From an uncultured Ruminococcus sp. (GTDB lineage Bacteria > Bacillota > Clostridia > Oscillospirales > Ruminococcaceae), in contig CALEJX010000088.1 of the NCBI GenBank assembly GCA_937898375.1, forward strand, positions 1-16,611: a stretch of DNA of 16,611 nucleotides. The letters run 5' to 3'. Under the pieces are notes generated by a model, which was given only the letters and a program-made list of their open reading frames with translations, was not told the DNA's origin and searched no databases. This document shows, piece after piece, positions 14,191-16,611 of this stretch (its first letter is position 1; every line of letters starts with the position of its first letter). The position numbers and the translations under genes are program-made.

Positions 14191-15180
14191 TCAAGTGCTT
14201 TGTGAAGCAGGCTGATCCTGCGGTGGGATAGGCGCTCCGCAGTGAGGACATTCCGTGCAGGTGCCTACAACATAGGTATAGCCGCAGTATTCGCAGGCTT
14301 TTTCCTGAGCTGCGTCAGAACATGGCTTTGCTTTGGCATATTTTCTCGCCTTTGGATTTATACCTATCATAAGGCAGGCGTGCAAACACACAAAGGCTAG
14401 AATGGCAATGGCAGTAATCAGCATTGTCCAATTCACTTTGCTCTTCATTACAGTAGGCGTCAGGTCGTCAAATGATGTGCTGATAGCCGATGACACTGTA
14501 TAGCGTGTTCTCGCAGTGAGATTTTTCTGCAGTTCGTCATTGAAGTCGTTCGTTACTGATTCTGTAAGAATATCATCTGTATCGTTGCCCTGCATACCCT
14601 CCCAAGACCAATCCTCAAAGCCGTCTGAGGAAGAATAGTCATCAGGTGTGGAATAAACTATGAGCCAATGGCTCTCGTCCTCGAAGTGGTTCACATAGAG
14701 GTCATAGGCATAGTTTTCAAGGCTTGAATAATACTCCTGCCAGTCGGAATTTTCCACTGTTATTACCGCAGGCGAGATACCGGTGCGGTTATAGAATGCC
14801 ACCAGCGAGTTTCTAAGCTCTGCGGTGTTGCCAAGAACGTTTGCCTTATCCTCCACAACTATTTTGTAATCATAGTTTTGCGGAAGCTTATGAGGGTGAT
14901 GATAAGCCTCTGCGAACATTGAAAATGTGAATAAAATGAACGGCAGATAGAAAAGCAACATAAGAAATCTCAGAGGACTTCTTTTTTCGGTTATGTCATA
15001 ATCTGCATAGACATAGACAGGTCTATGATGATCATAATATACAAATCTTCTTGCACCTGGAAAGTAGGTGTTTCTTGTGTGGCGTGAACTTCTTCCTGAA
15101 CCGCCGTGGGAATAGCTGCTGTGATGTGAGCCGCCATGCGACCCTCCTCCGTGAGAGCCTCCCCCTGATGAATGTGGCAT
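14191..15180 (-). CDS. TPM-domain-like membrane protein with zinc ribbon, paralogue 2
   Basis: A 329-residue protein of unknown function. Order of parts: a Gly/Ser/His-rich head (1-34, MPHSSGGGSHGGG...), a conserved segment FPGARRFVYYD...RPVYVYADYDI (40-63), membrane helix 1 (about 70-92), an extracytoplasmic domain (105-245) whose start (VVEDKANVLGN) and spacing resemble TPM domains, membrane helix 2 (about 251-273), a basic patch, then a zinc ribbon with C296, C299, C308, C311 and C314. Basic residues next to both helices suggest head and ribbon are cytoplasmic. The stretch DWSWEGMQGN (190-199) is shared with its paralogue. GGGGGAT/AAGGGGG-type ribosome site just before the ATG. It is separated by 16 bp from the related upstream gene, the last of the operon, and ends at a shared terminator. 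TPM membership is inferred from pattern, not proven. Confidence 0.85.
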   Translation of the reverse strand: MPHSSGGGSHGGGSHGGSHHSSYSHGGSGRSSRHTRNTYFPGARRFVYYDHHRPVYVYADYDITEKRSPLRFLMLLFYLPFILFTFSMFAEAYHHPHKLPQNYDYKIVVEDKANVLGNTAELRNSLVAFYNRTGISPAVITVENSDWQEYYSSLENYAYDLYVNHFEDESHWLIVYSTPDDYSSSDGFEDWSWEGMQGNDTDDILTESVTNDFNDELQKNLTARTRYTVSSAISTSFDDLTPTVMKSKVNWTMLITAIAILAFVCLHACLMIGINPKARKYAKAKPCSDAAQEKACEYCGYTYVVGTCTECPHCGAPIPPQDQPASQST

Positions 15181-15196
15181 TTGTTATCCCCCTTTC

Positions 15197-16192
15197 TTAT
15201 TTTTGTGTAGTATCTGCGGCAGGCTGTACTGTTTCCACATTATGTGGTCTGAGGGGCGCTCCGCAGTGTGGACACTCGCTGCAAGTGCCTATGACATAGA
15301 CGTTTCCACAGTATTCACAGGTGTCCTCTTTTGCGTCATTTGCACATCTAACTGCGTTTCGATAAGCCTTTTTATTTGTGATAAGCGTCTGGTATATCTC
15401 ATACACTCCGATACCTGACATGAGAAGTCCCCAGAACACGAATAGCCATTCTACATGACCCTCCATAACGGTCGAAGTAGTCTCGTCAAAAGCCGCCGCA
15501 ATGGCTGAACTTAGATCATAACGGCTGTTAGCGGTTAGATATTTCTGCATAAGTTCGTTGAAATCGTCCGTCTTATCCACAGTGAGGATATTGTCTGTAT
15601 TATCCCCCTGCATACCCTCCCAGTACCAATCATTGAAATCAGGATCAGGAGATGTAGGCTCAGAATATACCACCAGCCAATGGTCCTCGTCATCAAATTC
15701 CGTCACATACATATCATAGGCAAAGTCCTCTAGCTTTGAATATCTTCCCTGCCAATCCTCGTTGTTCACTGTCATTATCTCCACAGGTATACCGGTTTCG
15801 TCATAGAAATCAACTATTGCGTTCTGCACCTTGTCGATATCATCGATGACCCCTGCCGTATCATTTATCTCACAGTGATACGAAGGACTTGTATCCATTT
15901 TCTGTGGTTTATCATAGCACATGGCAAGAAGCATGATACCAAAGAGCAGGCTGATAGTACTGCCTATTATGCTCCACACCTTGCCCGAAGCGGTCTGCTT
16001 GCGGATATCATAGTCTGCATAGACATACACAGGGCGATAGTTCTCATAGTAAACATATCTTCTTGCCCCCGGGAAGCTTGTGTGCTTTATGTGCTTTGCA
16101 CTCGATCCTCCCGAACTTGATGATGAGCCGGAAAATCCCGAACCGCTGTGCGACCCTCCGCTGTGAGAGCCTCCCCCTGATGAATGTGGCAT
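15197..16192 (-). CDS. TPM-domain-like membrane protein with zinc ribbon, paralogue 1
   Basis: A 331-residue protein with the same plan as its neighbour at 14191-15180. It has the identical opening MPHSSGGGSH, a Ser/Gly-rich head with fewer His (1-36), FPGARRYVYYE...RPVYVYADYDI (40-63), membrane helix 1 (about 72-92), an outer domain (105-243) beginning CEINDTAGVIDDID with FAYDMYVTEFDDEDHWLVVYS in its middle, and the shared WYWEGMQGDNTDNIL (189-203). Membrane helix 2 (about 248-268) and a zinc ribbon with C292, C295, C304, C307 and C310 follow. The two genes are clearly an old tandem duplication: the head, juxtamembrane segment, WEGMQG motif and ribbon are most conserved, while the helices and outer domain have drifted. 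AAAGGGG lies upstream of the ATG. It is 33 bp downstream of the TraB/GumN-like gene, suggesting one operon. Function unknown. Confidence 0.85.
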   Translation of the reverse strand: MPHSSGGGSHSGGSHSGSGFSGSSSSSGGSSAKHIKHTSFPGARRYVYYENYRPVYVYADYDIRKQTASGKVWSIIGSTISLLFGIMLLAMCYDKPQKMDTSPSYHCEINDTAGVIDDIDKVQNAIVDFYDETGIPVEIMTVNNEDWQGRYSKLEDFAYDMYVTEFDDEDHWLVVYSEPTSPDPDFNDWYWEGMQGDNTDNILTVDKTDDFNELMQKYLTANSRYDLSSAIAAAFDETTSTVMEGHVEWLFVFWGLLMSGIGVYEIYQTLITNKKAYRNAVRCANDAKEDTCEYCGNVYVIGTCSECPHCGAPLRPHNVETVQPAADTTQK

Positions 16193-16225
16193 TTATTTGT
16201 TACCCCTTTCCCCTATACAAGTCTA

Positions 16226-16611
16226 TCAATACTGCACACGCTCGGCTGTGTAGCCGTCTTTTTCGAGCAAGTCGATTATTCCGCCCTCGCCTGCATAGTG
16301 TGCCGCACCAACAACATAGAACACGTTCTTGCCCTGAGACATAAGATCCTCGGCAGCCTTTGCCATGTTCTTGTTTCTGTCATAAAGCATTTGGTTATTG
16401 TAATCCTCGGCGGTCTTTTTGTCCTCCTCAGAATAGCCTGCAAGCTCCTCCTCGTTGTCTTCTTCAAGGAAAGTTTCGATATCTCCCGACTTCCATGCGG
16501 CATAGAGATCCTCAAGAGCTTGCTTTTGGCTCTCTTTAGTTTCGCCCTCGTAGCTTCTGAACATAAGGTCATAGATATCGTCAGAGAAATTTATGAGCAT
16601 ATTCATCTGAA
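16226..16611 (-). CDS. TraB/GumN-family protein, C-terminal part (cut by window edge)
   Basis: The frame is open to the right edge, so the true start lies outside; about 128 C-terminal residues are visible, whereas family members are usually about 300. The end is diagnostic: LYDRNKNMAKAAEDLM, then VFYVVGAAHYAGEGGIIDLL and a final GYTAERV, matching the family pattern of an RN-x-x-M helix, a GxxH motif and a closing GY...V strand. Proteins of this group (TraB/PrgY/GumN, related to TIKI) are putative metal-dependent proteases, with the GxxH histidine as a proposed metal ligand; bacterial members are often exported. It precedes the two TPM-like genes with 33 bp between, so it is probably the first visible gene of that operon. 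Confidence 0.85.
   Translation of the reverse strand, partial: QMNMLINFSDDIYDLMFRSYEGETKESQKQALEDLYAAWKSGDIETFLEEDNEEELAGYSEEDKKTAEDYNNQMLYDRNKNMAKAAEDLMSQGKNVFYVVGAAHYAGEGGIIDLLEKDGYTAERVQY

Overview
The window looks like chromosomal DNA of a Gram-positive, moderate-GC Firmicute, most likely a gut Clostridia member close to Ruminococcus/Oscillospiraceae. This is an inference from several things. Promoters match the housekeeping sigma consensus almost perfectly (TTGACA and TATAAT, 16-17 bp apart) and ribosome sites are AGGAG-like. The gene content includes an LCP wall-polymer ligase, a CadC-type repressor, WG-repeat and NodB lipoproteins, and intergenic DNA is filled with small palindromic repeats. 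No rRNA, tRNA, CRISPR array, insertion sequence or phage gene was recognised.

Left part (1-3500): the last codons of an unknown gene and its terminator, then a WG-repeat lipoprotein with a Thr/Pro-rich tail (+), then a LytR-CpsA-Psr protein (-) with its own promoter and terminator. Two copies of a short palindromic repeat, in the same orientation, lie either side of the LCP gene.

Metal module (3500-6600, all -): a CadC/SmtB-like repressor followed 40 bp later by a Zn/Cd/Pb-type P1B ATPase with two N-terminal metal-binding domains. The promoter carries a perfect inverted-repeat operator over the predicted start of transcription. Just upstream on the same strand is an independent transcription unit without an ORF: consensus promoter, a roughly 100-nt segment closed by a perfect 9-bp stem, and a strong terminator. 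It is probably a structured small RNA or an attenuated leader; its class was not recognised.

Carbohydrate part (6650-12450, +): a hemolysin III/PAQR membrane protein, 4-alpha-glucanotransferase (malQ) and glycogen/maltodextrin phosphorylase (glgP). MalQ and GlgP together would turn maltodextrins and glycogen into glucose and glucose-1-phosphate. A mosaic repeat of roughly 310-360 bp occurs twice in opposite orientation, flanking the hlyIII-malQ pair, and a 183-bp element with perfect 26-bp inverted ends lies just before glgP.

Right part: a PAP2 membrane phosphatase and a NodB-type polysaccharide deacetylase lipoprotein (+), both plausibly acting on envelope lipids or glycans. They converge, at a shared bidirectional terminator, on a minus-strand cluster: a TraB/GumN-family gene cut by the window edge and two tandem paralogues. 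The paralogues have a Gly/Ser/His-rich N-terminus, a TPM-like extracytoplasmic domain between two membrane segments, and a C-terminal zinc ribbon. This tandem pair, the ORF-less small transcript and the repeat families are the least explained parts of the window.
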